A DNA stretch of 64,000 bases from CAIQQQ01 sp037445025 (GTDB taxonomy: Bacteria; Pseudomonadota; Alphaproteobacteria; Acetobacterales; Acetobacteraceae): contig JBBILI010000005.1 of assembly GCA_037445025.1 (NCBI GenBank), positions 62,001-126,000 of the forward strand, read 5' to 3'. Position 1 is the first letter of the stretch, and the number at the start of each line of letters is the position of its first letter. The position numbers were made by a program, and so were the translations under genes. Below, one piece after another: positions 43,600-52,571 of this stretch. Below the pieces are notes generated by a model. It saw only the letters and a program-made list of their open reading frames with translations. It did no database searches and was not told the origin of the DNA.

Positions 43600-44786
43600 T
43601 GGCGTCTCAGCCCCCAACATCCGAGACACCGACGATTGACATGGTGATCCCGCAAGATCCCGTGATCGGATCGTTCTTGATCCATTACGTGGAGCGGGGC
43701 GACTCGCAGGCGATCCTGCACATCGCCGACAGTGTGGACGTCACGCGGCCTGGGTTTCTGGTGTCGGTGAAGGTTGATCGTCAGCAGGCGATATTCTCGC
43801 ACACGATGGAGGAACCTGGTTTCAAGGCCTACGTGTCGGAGCGTCTGCGGGTGTACCGCCTGAAGGATGCAACCTTGGTGGGGGCGGACGGCATTTTGCT
43901 GCACGGCCGCGAGGTGATGCTGGACAGCCTGCGGCATATCATGAACTGGCACCCCGATTCGGTGGTGGAGAGCTATACCTCCTGCCAGGCGCTGCGGCTG
44001 AAACAGGCGATCACACCGCATGACGCCACCGACCCGGCGCTGCACATGATCGGCTATACCGGGTCCTGGCGGAACTATGCCCACTGGCTGCAGGAAACCC
44101 TTCCCAAGCTCGTGGTGTTCGCCGAGCATTTCGCGAGCGGCGGCCATGTGAAGCTGGTTCTGCCGCATTTTCCGCCCGGATCGTTCCAGTGGCAGACTGT
44201 GGAGCTGCTGGGCATTCCGGAATCCGCGATCACGCGGATCGGCAATACGGAGGCGTTGCATTTCGCCACCGCGCTGGTGATGAGCGCAACGGATCTGTGG
44301 AACGTGCCGCCGTACGTCTATGAAGCGGCGCAGTATCTGGCTGCGCGCGCGGCGGCACGCGGGCATGGGCCCAACCGGGTGGGACGCCGCCTGTTCATCC
44401 ATCGCGGCACAGGGCTGCGCCAGCTGGCCAATTTCGAGTCGCTGCGCGGCATCATCCAGCGGCACGGCTATGAGATCTTCATGCCGGACGAACTGAGCCT
44501 CGCCGAACAGATCATGGCCATGAGCGCGGCGACGCATGTGGTGGCCGAACATGGCGCCGGACTCGCGAACATTCTGTTCTGCCGGCATGGCTGCAAGGTG
44601 ATGGAGCTGTTCAACCCCGCCTGCGTGCAGCCGGCGTTCTGGTCGGTCGCGGGCGTCAGCGGATTGCAGTTCGGCTATCTCGTGGGCGAACATGTGCCGA
44701 CTCCGGAACGGCCGGAGCTGGACTGGAACTCCGCCTACAGCATCGCGCCGGAGATGTTGGATGCCGCCCTGTCCGCTCTGTCCTGA
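43599..44786 (+). CDS. Glycosyltransferase family 61 protein (DUF563)
   Basis: A 395-residue GT61-type enzyme. Family features are WRNYAHWLQETLPKLVVFAEHF (the NYxHWxxExLP motif), then FIHRGTGLRQLANFESL and the C-terminal HVVAEHGAGLANILFCRHGCKVMEL (GAGLAN motif). No transmembrane helix, so a cytoplasmic enzyme acting on lipid- or nucleotide-linked sugars. The ATG at 43599 overlaps the previous stop (TGATG). The sugar donor is not predictable; xylose and N-acetylglucosamine are used by eukaryotic relatives. Confidence 0.82.
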   Translation: MASQPPTSETPTIDMVIPQDPVIGSFLIHYVERGDSQAILHIADSVDVTRPGFLVSVKVDRQQAIFSHTMEEPGFKAYVSERLRVYRLKDATLVGADGILLHGREVMLDSLRHIMNWHPDSVVESYTSCQALRLKQAITPHDATDPALHMIGYTGSWRNYAHWLQETLPKLVVFAEHFASGGHVKLVLPHFPPGSFQWQTVELLGIPESAITRIGNTEALHFATALVMSATDLWNVPPYVYEAAQYLAARAAARGHGPNRVGRRLFIHRGTGLRQLANFESLRGIIQRHGYEIFMPDELSLAEQIMAMSAATHVVAEHGAGLANILFCRHGCKVMELFNPACVQPAFWSVAGVSGLQFGYLVGEHVPTPERPELDWNSAYSIAPEMLDAALSALS

Positions 44787-44879
44787 CCTGGGCGGGAGGC
44801 GGCGGGACACGAGCCGCAAGGATGCTTGCTGCATCTGGATGCTTCAGAACGACCTCGCCTTCACGCGAACGAGACACAC

Positions 44880-45746
44880 ATGAAAAACCCCCTGGCTGTC
44901 GTCACGATGGTCTACAACGAGGCCGATTTCCTGCCGATCTGGCTGCGGCACTACACGCGGGCGGTCGGTGCCGCCAACTGTTATGTGATCGATCACGGCA
45001 GCAACGACGGCAGCACCGACAATCTCGGGCAGGTCAATGTCATCCGCATACCGCGCTCGCCGATGGACGAAAACAAGCGCTGCCGGTTCGTCTCGGACCT
45101 CTGCAGTTCGTTGCTGACCTGGTTCGACGCCGCCGCCTACACGGACGTGGACGAGATGTTGGTGGCCGACCCGGCCATCGCACCCGATCTGATCTCGCTG
45201 CTCGACCTTGCCGCGCCTGAGGTGATCACCGCCTTCGGTGTCAACGTGCTGCATCGGCTGCATCACGATCTGCCGCTGCACGACGGCGCCCCCATCTCGG
45301 CCCAGCGCCGCTGGATCTACCCGACCGGGGCGATGGCCAAGCCCTTGATCACCCGCAGGCCGATCCAGTGGCCGCCGGGCTTTCATTCGTATGACGGCCG
45401 CCCGCTGTTCCACGGCCTGTTCAACATGCATCTGGCGCAGGTGGACTATGACATGGCGCTGCGTCGGCAGGCCAAGCGGCGCAGCGTGCAGTGGGCGTAC
45501 GACATCGGCGGCACGCACCCCCACAAAGTGGCTGACGAGGCGGTGTTCAACGATTTCATGCGGTGGTCGTCCATTCCCGCCGTCGAGGATGTGTCGCTTG
45601 ACGAGACCTGCCGCCGATACCGGATGTTCAGGGATCGAATCATTTTGTCGCGCAACGATCGTGATCATCTGGAGTTCAAGACCGAGATGAATATCTGGGG
45701 TCGGGTGCTCTGGCGATCGCCGGAGCGCTTCCTCGGTACTTTCTAG
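44880..45746 (+). CDS. Glycosyltransferase family 2-like protein
   Basis: A 288-residue GT-A enzyme. AVVTMVYNEADFLPIWLRHY and CYVIDHGSNDGSTDN are the classic nucleotide-binding opening. The DxD-type metal motif is in YTDVDEMLV (about residues 95-103). Similar proteins belong to the Glyco_tranf_2_4/DUF4422-like group. HSYDGRPLFHGLFNMHL is a conserved acceptor-side region. It starts at ATG 44880; the preceding 93 bases hold no gene. It is the last rightward gene before a convergent terminator region. Confidence 0.8.
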   Translation: MKNPLAVVTMVYNEADFLPIWLRHYTRAVGAANCYVIDHGSNDGSTDNLGQVNVIRIPRSPMDENKRCRFVSDLCSSLLTWFDAAAYTDVDEMLVADPAIAPDLISLLDLAAPEVITAFGVNVLHRLHHDLPLHDGAPISAQRRWIYPTGAMAKPLITRRPIQWPPGFHSYDGRPLFHGLFNMHLAQVDYDMALRRQAKRRSVQWAYDIGGTHPHKVADEAVFNDFMRWSSIPAVEDVSLDETCRRYRMFRDRIILSRNDRDHLEFKTEMNIWGRVLWRSPERFLGTF

Positions 45747-45825
45747 GTTGCGCTCCAACTTAAAGAAAAAATTCTTCATCAATCAACGCATACCTTTTTC
45801 AAAAGGCATGCATTGCAAACGTATA

Positions 45826-45858
45826 AAAGTCTTTTGCTTCTTTTCTTCAGAAAAGAAG
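45826..45858. terminator. Composite terminator-like element, partial copy
   Basis: CTTCTTTTCT (45837-45846) pairs perfectly with AGAAAAGAAG (45849-45858), preceded by AAAGTCTTTTG. This is identical over about 33 bases to the right end of the element at 34445-34558. It lies after the GT2 gene and before the convergent methyltransferase gene. Confidence 0.55.
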
Positions 45859-45915
45859 TCTTTTCTTTCTATCATTCCGATTCAGAAAGTCGATCGCGAG
45901 TTCGTAAGTCAGAAA

Positions 45916-45958
45916 GGATGCTTCGGCTTTGCCACAACGAGGCAAAGCCGAAGCATCC
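45916..45958. terminator. Perfect 18-bp inverted repeat between convergent genes
   Basis: The arms 45916-45933 (GGATGCTTCGGCTTTGCC) and 45941-45958 are exactly complementary around the loop ACAACGA. It is placed between the GT2 stop (45746) and the methyltransferase stop (46008). It is probably a bidirectional terminator or REP-type palindrome. Confidence 0.6.
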
Positions 45959-46007
45959 ATCCGTGGGGCACCGCCGCGCAGGCCCGCCAAGGGCGAGATG
46001 AACGCCG

Positions 46008-47069
46008 TCACAGCAACCGCTTCAGGGCGTTGCGCAGGCGCCGGATACGACCTCGGATCGACCCGCGCGCCAAGGTATCCAGGATCTCCTGATGACGGAG
46101 CCGTGACAACTCGGCGAGCCTGTTCACACTGCCTATGACATCACGATCCAGGGCCGCTGCCCCGCGCGCGCCCGGCGCCCACTCCGGCGCCATCGGCTCA
46201 TCTGGCGCAACGCCTGCAAACCTCGCCTGTTCCGCCTGCTCGCGCAGCCCATCCAGCAGCAGACGCATGCGGCGCTGGGCGAGAATATTGGGAGAGGACA
46301 CAGTCTCGGCACCACGGCGCAAGGTGACGATGAATTCGTTGCCTGCTGTCGGGTGCAGGGTCTCGATGTGCCAATTCATCAGCCCCAGGGTGCTGAGTTC
46401 AAGAACCGCCAGGCTGAAGCGGCTCGGGGTCATCTGCCAGGCATGCACATCGATGTAGGGACCGGGTTGCGCCGCCTTCTGTGATTCGCTGTAGGCATGT
46501 TGAATGTTCGTGGCAAACACGAAATTGCCGACAGCGTGCTGTCCCCACGACCCATTTCCGTCAGCCGTCACATAATAGGCTGAATTGTCAAAGCACTCAG
46601 CGGGGGAATGGCGGGTCCTCCTGGTCAGGTAGGCGCTCAACAGGTCGCCGGTGGTTGTCCAGGGACGAAAACAATCGAAGATAAACCGATAATCCGGGAT
46701 CGCCAGGATGACCGCGCCGTTTGTGGTTAACAGCTGTTCGCACGACATGAAGAAGCGAATGGGGTCGGGTAGATGTTCAAAGACGTGGCTGGCGATCAAG
46801 GCGTCAAATGTGCCGTGCAGTTCGGTTGGAATGGCGTCGCTCAGCGGACCGCCTTGCCAGATGAAGTCGACCTCTTCGATCGCATCGTTGTCGATGACGC
46901 CAGGGCTGACGAGAGAGTATTTATCTATCAGTTCGTCACGGCTGGCGTGATCGACGACCGTGGTCTTCCATCCGTCGCGCTTTGCGGCGATCGGAGCATT
47001 GCACGGACCGATCTCCAGGATACGAGATGATTTCGTGCAGCCATCGAGAAGCTTCTCAAATCGGGTCAT
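46008..47069 (-). CDS. SAM-dependent methyltransferase (class I)
   Basis: A 353-residue protein with a class I methyltransferase domain in residues 1-160. SRILEIGPCNAPIA is motif I, TTVVDHA the acidic loop, FDALIASHVFEHLPDP motif II with the His-Val-Phe-Glu-His pattern, and GAVILAIPDYRFIFD the end of the sheet. The rest is helical and Arg-rich toward the C-terminus (RGRIRRLRNALKRLL). Such proteins often methylate sugars in O-antigen or exopolysaccharide clusters, in line with its neighbours. The GGAGG at 47078-47082 lies 8 bases before the ATG. Coding and flanks are AT-richer than the window. Confidence 0.82.
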   Translation of the reverse strand: MTRFEKLLDGCTKSSRILEIGPCNAPIAAKRDGWKTTVVDHASRDELIDKYSLVSPGVIDNDAIEEVDFIWQGGPLSDAIPTELHGTFDALIASHVFEHLPDPIRFFMSCEQLLTTNGAVILAIPDYRFIFDCFRPWTTTGDLLSAYLTRRTRHSPAECFDNSAYYVTADGNGSWGQHAVGNFVFATNIQHAYSESQKAAQPGPYIDVHAWQMTPSRFSLAVLELSTLGLMNWHIETLHPTAGNEFIVTLRRGAETVSSPNILAQRRMRLLLDGLREQAEQARFAGVAPDEPMAPEWAPGARGAAALDRDVIGSVNRLAELSRLRHQEILDTLARGSIRGRIRRLRNALKRLL

Positions 47070-47218
47070 GAATCATACCTCCAAACCACGCATGCACAGG
47101 AACACAATATATCCGGTAGTTTACCGATCCCATTCAGTCGAAAAAGCACAATATTTATTGACCCGTTTCATCAATAAAAATCAGCCCAAAAGCAATGAGT
47201 TTCGTTATGCACTACTTA
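47070..47218. other. AT-rich gap, likely promoter of the methyltransferase gene
   Basis: 149 bases, strongly AT-rich compared with the window, with no ORF. On the minus strand TATATT at 47107-47112 could serve as a -10 box for the methyltransferase gene (start 47069), but no convincing -35 box accompanies it. Confidence 0.35.
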
Positions 47219-48091
47219 TCATTGCGAGCTCAGAAACGCATGCCACGATGAATTCGTGATCGCCAGCACCTGCTCCGCGGCCCGGGGTGCAATGATCAAC
47301 AGGGCATCACCGTCCGTCCAACGCCAGGCCCTGCCCTCACCCGATTCCGCCTGGTGGAAGCCACGGACAAGCGCAGGGCTCTCCAAGGGAATGCTCACCT
47401 CATCGATGGAGAGACGAAAGATCGCCACACCGAGATGCCGCGGGTCACCCGGCGGCTGGACGCTTTGGCTGGACAGACGGATGGTGGTGGTGCGCGGTGG
47501 GACCAGGTATTGCCAGGTCGACAGATCGCCCTCGACCTGGGCGCCTTGCAGCGGCAGTTCGCGCAGTCCGGCATGAACCCGCAAAGGAGGTGTCATCTGT
47601 GCCGGATCCGGCTGTGTCTCCTCGGCGTCCGGTGCCTCGGGCACGGTGTTCGGCTGGTCGGGGATGGCCCAGGGGCCGGTCTCAAGCCGAAGTCCTTCGG
47701 CCACAACCGCTTCGGCATCCTGCACCGTGATGGCCATCCAGTCGTCGCCGGGCTCGACAGGTGCTGCACTTGGCAGCTCGAAGGCTGCCACCGGCGGGAT
47801 GCCGATCGGGAAGGCGATGCTGAGGCGTTGGTAGGCCGAGACCGCAATGGCGCGGGCGGGGATGCCAGGAGACAGGCAGCCATCGGTGAAGACCACGCTG
47901 GCGGCGGGGGCATGGCACGGTGCGAGCTGGGCGAAGGGCCGGTAGCTCGGGCGGCCGTTGACGATGACGAGGATCTCGTCGGTCGGCTGCAGGTCATCGG
48001 CACAGCGCTCGGTCGGGCCTGCCACGCTGTCCATGACCTGGAGTGTGGCGCTGGCAGGCAAAACCGTCGTGAAGGAGGCGACTTGGGTCAT
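47219..48091 (-). CDS. Hint-domain (Hint_2-like) protein
   Basis: A 290-residue protein resembling the Hint_2 (Hedgehog/intein-like) proteins common in Acetobacteraceae and Rhodobacterales. DDLQPTDEILVIVNGRPSYR corresponds to the 'DLxPGDxVLTxDG' strand, LSPGIPARAIAVSAYQRLSI to the 'GxPxRDLxLSPxHxLL' strand, and MAITVQDAEAVVAEGLRLET to the final strand. The C-terminal module ending GRAWRWTDGDALLIIA is shared with those proteins. Several key positions (G, D, H) are replaced, so autoprocessing may be lost. The ATG at 48091 is preferred; the upstream extension is unlike the family. Confidence 0.5.
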   Translation of the reverse strand: MTQVASFTTVLPASATLQVMDSVAGPTERCADDLQPTDEILVIVNGRPSYRPFAQLAPCHAPAASVVFTDGCLSPGIPARAIAVSAYQRLSIAFPIGIPPVAAFELPSAAPVEPGDDWMAITVQDAEAVVAEGLRLETGPWAIPDQPNTVPEAPDAEETQPDPAQMTPPLRVHAGLRELPLQGAQVEGDLSTWQYLVPPRTTTIRLSSQSVQPPGDPRHLGVAIFRLSIDEVSIPLESPALVRGFHQAESGEGRAWRWTDGDALLIIAPRAAEQVLAITNSSWHAFLSSQ

Positions 48092-48326
48092 TTGTGTCCT
48101 GCGTGTTCGCATCAAATCGTAGCGGCTGCAGCGCAATCCAACCTGAATCGCGCCGTGGAGCAAGACGTGCCGGGCGGTTTTGTGCCAAGCTTGCGCCAAC
48201 AGGTCGGTGACGGGGCGCTGTTTGGGCGGCACGTGTGACCGAGCAGCCCTGCCCTGCGGCACGAAGGGATAGTGCCCGTGCCACTGCTGTGGGGAAGTTG
48301 TGATCCTTTGTCAGGATTTGAGTCTG
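48092..48326. other. Divergent control region, no gene seen
   Basis: 235 bases between the leftward Hint-type gene and the rightward MFS gene. It contains no convincing ORF, RNA gene or palindrome over 6 bp. It must hold both promoters, but no good -35/-10 pair can be picked out. Confidence 0.3.
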
Positions 48327-49595
48327 ATGCTTGCACATGTTCTTGCCCCCGCCTTGATGCGTCGCGGCATCCACTACGGGTGGGTGATGGTCGCACTGAC
48401 CTTTCTGACGATGCTGTCGACCGCGGCTGTGATGGGACTGCCGGGCGTGCTGATCGGGCCGCTGCAGGGCGAGTATGGCTGGAAGATCGGGGATATTTCC
48501 GGCGCCCTGGCGCTGCGACTGGTGCTGTTCGGGTTGGTGGCGCCGTTCGCGGCCGCCCTCATCGCCCGGTTCGGAATTCTGAGGGTGGTCGGCGTCGGGC
48601 TGCTGCTGATCGTGGGCGGTGTGGGACTTGCGACACGCATGGACAGCCTGTGGCAGCTCTGGCTGAGCTGGGGGCTGATGGTGGGGTTCGGCACCGGCCT
48701 GACCGCACTCGTGCTGGGTGCCACCGTTGCCAACCGCTGGTTCACCCGCCGGCGCGGACTGGTGATGGGCCTGCTGACCGCCAGCAATGCGACGGGGCAG
48801 CTGCTGTTCCTGCCGATGGATGCCTGGCTGGTCGAGCATGCCGGGTGGCGCCTGGCCGTGCTGCCGCCGCTGTTGGCCTGCGGCGCGGCCTGGCTGCTGA
48901 TGATGCTGCTGGGGCGTGATCACCCGGCACAGGTCGGCCTGCCGCCTTACGGCGAGACCGCGGTGCTGCCGCTGCCCCAGCCGCCGCGCGGCAATCCGTT
49001 TCTGGCCAGCCTCGTGGTGCTGCGCGACGCGGCACAGGATCGGACGTTCTGGGTGCTGTTCGGCACCTTCTTTGTGTGCGGGCTTTCGACCAACGGGCTG
49101 GTGCAGAGCCATTTCATCCCGTTCTGCGTCGATTACGGCCTCGATGCGCTGGCCGGGGCGAGCGTTCTGGCCATGATGGGGATGTTCGACTTCTTCGGCA
49201 CCATCGTGTCCGGTTGGCTGTCCGACCGCTATGACGTGCGGTGGCTGCTGTTCATGTATTACGGTCTGCGCGGCCTGAGCCTGATCGCGCTGCCGTATTC
49301 CAGCTTCACGTTCTTCGGCCTCAGCCTGTTCGCCATGTTTTATGGGCTTGACTGGGTCGCCACCGTGCCGCCGACGGTGAAGCTGGCGGCCGCGCGGTTC
49401 GGGCGCGAGCGCGCGGCGCTGGTGTTCGGCTGGGTGTTCACGGCGCATCAGCTAGGTGCGGCCGTTGCGGCCGCGGGGGCCGGGATGGTTCGGGACGGGA
49501 CGGGAACCTATCTGCCGGCGTTTCTGGCCGCAGGCGTGGCCTGCCTCCTGGCCGCCGCTGCGGCACTGTCGCCGCGCAAGCCGGCCATGGCGTGA
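48327..49595 (+). CDS. Major facilitator superfamily transporter
   Basis: A 422-residue inner-membrane carrier with 12 predicted helices in two bundles. The loop 2-3 region reads ALIARFGILRVV. Helix 4/5 has ATVANRWFTRRRGLVMGLLTASNATGQ, typical of the oxalate/formate and monocarboxylate antiporter branch. The central loop and GMFDFFGTIVSGWLSDRYDVRWLL mark the second half. The GTG at 48300 would add nine residues; I favour the ATG at 48327. It stands alone between a Hint-type gene and a sensor kinase. The substrate is unknown. Confidence 0.82.
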   Translation: MLAHVLAPALMRRGIHYGWVMVALTFLTMLSTAAVMGLPGVLIGPLQGEYGWKIGDISGALALRLVLFGLVAPFAAALIARFGILRVVGVGLLLIVGGVGLATRMDSLWQLWLSWGLMVGFGTGLTALVLGATVANRWFTRRRGLVMGLLTASNATGQLLFLPMDAWLVEHAGWRLAVLPPLLACGAAWLLMMLLGRDHPAQVGLPPYGETAVLPLPQPPRGNPFLASLVVLRDAAQDRTFWVLFGTFFVCGLSTNGLVQSHFIPFCVDYGLDALAGASVLAMMGMFDFFGTIVSGWLSDRYDVRWLLFMYYGLRGLSLIALPYSSFTFFGLSLFAMFYGLDWVATVPPTVKLAAARFGRERAALVFGWVFTAHQLGAAVAAAGAGMVRDGTGTYLPAFLAAGVACLLAAAAALSPRKPAMA

Positions 49596-49814
49596 TGCCG
49601 GGTAGGGCGCCGGCCGTGCCGCCCGGCCGGAGCCTGTGGCGTTGATCAGCGCTTTTTCCGCATGGCGCGCCGATGCGGCTCTGTCATGCTGGGCACCGGA
49701 TCGGTGCGCGGGTGCGGGTGAGACGTCACCGGGTGATCACGGGGGCCCGGCATCCGGATCGCCGCGGGCGCAGTGGTGGCTGCAGCCTGTGCCGGCATAA
49801 GGAGAGACCACCCG

Positions 49815-51023
49815 TTGCTGCCGCCGCTGCTCCTTCTGGCCGGATTCGCATGTGGCGTGCTGCTCATGCTGTGGATGCGCCGGCGCGACCGGGCGGCGCT
49901 TGCGGAGCTTGCGGCACGTCATGACGCCGCGATGCAGAACAGGGCCGACCTGGACCGGCTGATGCAGGGCTCGCCGGCATTGCTGTATCTCGGGCGCGTC
50001 GATCCGGATGGCACGTATCATCGGCTGTTCGCGACCAGCAACGCCGAGACTTTGACCGGGTGGCCCGAGGAGTCGATGAGCTCGCCGGATCTGGTCTGGT
50101 CGCATGTGTTTCCCCAGGACGCCGAGATCCGCAACACCAACTTCCAGCGCGCGGTGCGGCTGGGGCGCAGCACAGCGGAGTTTCGCTATCGCCGGCCCGA
50201 CGGCAGCGTGGTGTGGCTGCGCAACGAGGTCATCTGCCTCGGGCGGGATGCCAGCGGGGCCACCGATGTCGCTGGGGCGGTGACCAATGTGACACGCGAG
50301 CGCGAGCTCGCGGGAATGGCGGCGATCAGCAGCCGCATGGCCACGCTCGGCGAGCTGGCGACCGGGTTGGCGCATGAGCTGACGCAGCCGGTGTCGGTGA
50401 TCGCGATGGCGGCCGATCTGGCGCATGAGCTGGCGCAGGAGGCGGACAGCCCTGCCCTTCTGGTGCGGCAGATCACAACCATGCAGGAGCAGGCGGCACG
50501 GGCGGGCGAGATCATCAGCCATCTGCGGCTGTACGGCCATGCCGAGGGCGGCCGGCTCGGGGCGGTGGATCTGCGACGGGCGGTGGACGGGGCGATGACG
50601 CTGGCGACCAGCCCGTTGCAGCGCGCCGGCGTGCGGGTGCGCCTGGAGCTGGCGGAGTCGCTGCCCGCGGTGCGGGCGCGTTCGGTGCAGGTGGAGCAGG
50701 TGCTGATCAATCTTCTGCTCAACGCGCGCGACGCCATGGCGCTGGAGCCCGACGGGCGGCGGGAGATTCTGGTCCGAAGCCGTTTCAACGCCGCCGACCT
50801 GACCGGGCCGGTGCTGGTGGAGGTCCGTGACACCGGGCCGGGCATCGCGCCCGATCTGCTGCCGCGGCTGTTCGACTCGTTCTTCACCACCAAGGCGCCC
50901 GGGGAAGGCACCGGGCTGGGACTTTCCATCTGCCGGACGCTGATGCAGGGGTTCGGCGGCGAGATCACCGCCGCGTCCGGTGCGGACGGGGCGGTGTTCA
51001 CGTTGCGGTTTCAGCGCGTCTGA
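49815..51023 (+). CDS. PAS-domain sensor histidine kinase (orphan)
   Basis: A 402-residue membrane kinase. One N-terminal helix (LLLAGFACGVLLMLWMRRR) is followed by a PAS fold (PALLYLGRVDPDG to VAGAVTNVTRER). The H-box LATGLAHELTQPVSVIAM carries the phospho-His. The ATPase has the N-box VLINLLLNARDAM, G1 DTGPGIAPDLL and G2 GEGTGLGLSI. The start is uncertain: GTG 49773 is the longest, but AAGGAGAG at 49799-49806 points to TTG 49815. No response regulator gene is adjacent. The stop touches the stop of the facing gene (TGATCA shared ends). Confidence 0.86.
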   Translation: MLPPLLLLAGFACGVLLMLWMRRRDRAALAELAARHDAAMQNRADLDRLMQGSPALLYLGRVDPDGTYHRLFATSNAETLTGWPEESMSSPDLVWSHVFPQDAEIRNTNFQRAVRLGRSTAEFRYRRPDGSVVWLRNEVICLGRDASGATDVAGAVTNVTRERELAGMAAISSRMATLGELATGLAHELTQPVSVIAMAADLAHELAQEADSPALLVRQITTMQEQAARAGEIISHLRLYGHAEGGRLGAVDLRRAVDGAMTLATSPLQRAGVRVRLELAESLPAVRARSVQVEQVLINLLLNARDAMALEPDGRREILVRSRFNAADLTGPVLVEVRDTGPGIAPDLLPRLFDSFFTTKAPGEGTGLGLSICRTLMQGFGGEITAASGADGAVFTLRFQRV

Positions 51024-52520
51024 TCAGGGCTTGAGCGACACCCCGGTGAGGCGGATCAGGCCGTCGGGCAGCACCTTGTAGCCTTCGATCTTGCGGCTGG
51101 CGCCGACGATATAGCTGGGGGCGTAGAGATAGATGATCGGCAGGTCGACACGCTCCTGCGTCCACATGCTGGCGTAGATGTCGCGGCGTTTGGCAGGGTC
51201 GGTCTCGACGCGCGCCTGGTCGAGCAGGCTGTCGACCTTGGAGTTGCTGTAGTTGGTGGTGTTGAGCGGGCCGCCGGTGTGCAGGAAGCTGTAGATGTTG
51301 CTGTCGGCATCGAGCAGGCCGGACCAGCCGATGAGGAAGGCGCCGTAATGGCCGGCCTGGGAGGCGGCGAGCGCGGTGCCGAAATCCATGTTGGTGACGT
51401 TGATGTCGAACCCGGCCTCCTTGGCCATGGATTGGATGACCTCGGCGACCTGCACGCTTTGCGGGCTGTTGGGGATCATGAGATTGACGACGACGGGCAG
51501 CTTCACGCCGGCCTCGGCGAGCAGCTTCCGGGCGGCCTCGACGTCACGCGCCGGCGGTTTGATGCTGGGGGCGTTGAGCGGGCTCAGCGGCGAGACGGCC
51601 TGGGCGGTGGGGGTGTATTTGCCGTTGAACACGACCTGGACGAGGGCGTCACGGTCGATCGACAGTTCCAGCGCGCGGCGAACCCGGGGGTCCCGGCCGA
51701 TCGGCGTGTTGGCCGTGGGGTCGGCGCCGAGATTGATGCTGATGCCGGAATAGCCGAGGCCGGGCGAGCTCAGCAGCTGCAGATTGGGGTTCTTGCTCAC
51801 CGTGTCGGCGTCGGTGGGGACGGTGTCGGCCATGTCGACGGCGCCGGCCTGCAGGTTGGCCAGGCGCACGGAGCTGTCGGTCATCGGGCGGTAGATGACA
51901 TGGTCGAAATGGATGTTCTTGGCGTTCCAGTAGCCCTCATAGCGGTCGAGCGTGATGTGGTCCTGGGCGACGCGTTCGGCGAACTTGAACGGGCCGGCGC
52001 AGACGGGGTGGAGGCCGAAATCCTTGCCGGCGGCTTCGGCGGCCTTGGGGGAGACGATCATGCCGGCGCGGTCGGTGAAGGTGGCGAGGAAGGGCGAGGA
52101 GGGCTGCTTCAGCGTGATCTTGACCGTGCTGTCATCGACGACGTCCACATGGTCCATGGCGCTGAGCTCGGCGCGGCGGAAGCTGGTGGGCAGCGTTGCG
52201 TGGCGGTCGAGCGTGTATTTGACGGCGGCGGCGTTCAGCGGTGTGCCGTCCTGGAAGGTGACGCCCTGGCGGAGTTTCAAAACGACCGTCTTGGTGTCGG
52301 TCCATTCATAGCTGCTCACCAGGACGGGGACGAGGTTCAGGTGTTCGTCGAAGTCGAACAGCTTGTCGCAGATCGCGGTCATCACCGCGGTGCCGACGAA
52401 GGTGCGGCTTGTGGTGGGGTCGAGCAGGTCGGGGTCGTTGTTGAGGCCGAAGCGCAGGGTCTGTGCGCTCGCCTGGGCGGCGATGGCGGCGAAGACGGTG
52501 GCGAGCAGAATCTTGCGCAT
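51024..52520 (-). CDS. Peptide-type ABC substrate-binding protein (orphan)
   Basis: A 498-residue SBP_bac_5 protein with a Sec signal (MRKILLATVFAAIAAQASAQ, cleavage after about 20). The mature start TLRFGLNNDPDLLDPTTSR is typical of DppA/OppA-like proteins. Other blocks are VVLKLRQGVTFQDGTPLN, HPVCAGPFKF and the C-terminal RVDLPIIYLYAP. The ATG at 52520 begins the signal peptide; the ATG at 52556 would add 12 residues. No permease or ATPase gene is adjacent. It faces the sensor kinase gene, so a link between ligand binding and that kinase is only speculation. Confidence 0.87.
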   Translation of the reverse strand: MRKILLATVFAAIAAQASAQTLRFGLNNDPDLLDPTTSRTFVGTAVMTAICDKLFDFDEHLNLVPVLVSSYEWTDTKTVVLKLRQGVTFQDGTPLNAAAVKYTLDRHATLPTSFRRAELSAMDHVDVVDDSTVKITLKQPSSPFLATFTDRAGMIVSPKAAEAAGKDFGLHPVCAGPFKFAERVAQDHITLDRYEGYWNAKNIHFDHVIYRPMTDSSVRLANLQAGAVDMADTVPTDADTVSKNPNLQLLSSPGLGYSGISINLGADPTANTPIGRDPRVRRALELSIDRDALVQVVFNGKYTPTAQAVSPLSPLNAPSIKPPARDVEAARKLLAEAGVKLPVVVNLMIPNSPQSVQVAEVIQSMAKEAGFDINVTNMDFGTALAASQAGHYGAFLIGWSGLLDADSNIYSFLHTGGPLNTTNYSNSKVDSLLDQARVETDPAKRRDIYASMWTQERVDLPIIYLYAPSYIVGASRKIEGYKVLPDGLIRLTGVSLKP

Positions 52521-52571
52521 GGTTGGTGTCCCCCTTTGGTGAGACGTATGACGCAAGACGGGTGCCAGGAT

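Noticed and set aside
49596..49814. A small gene on the minus strand (frame 49646-49867)
   Set aside because: Proline/alanine-rich composition with no ribosome-binding site and no family; it overlaps the sensor kinase start.
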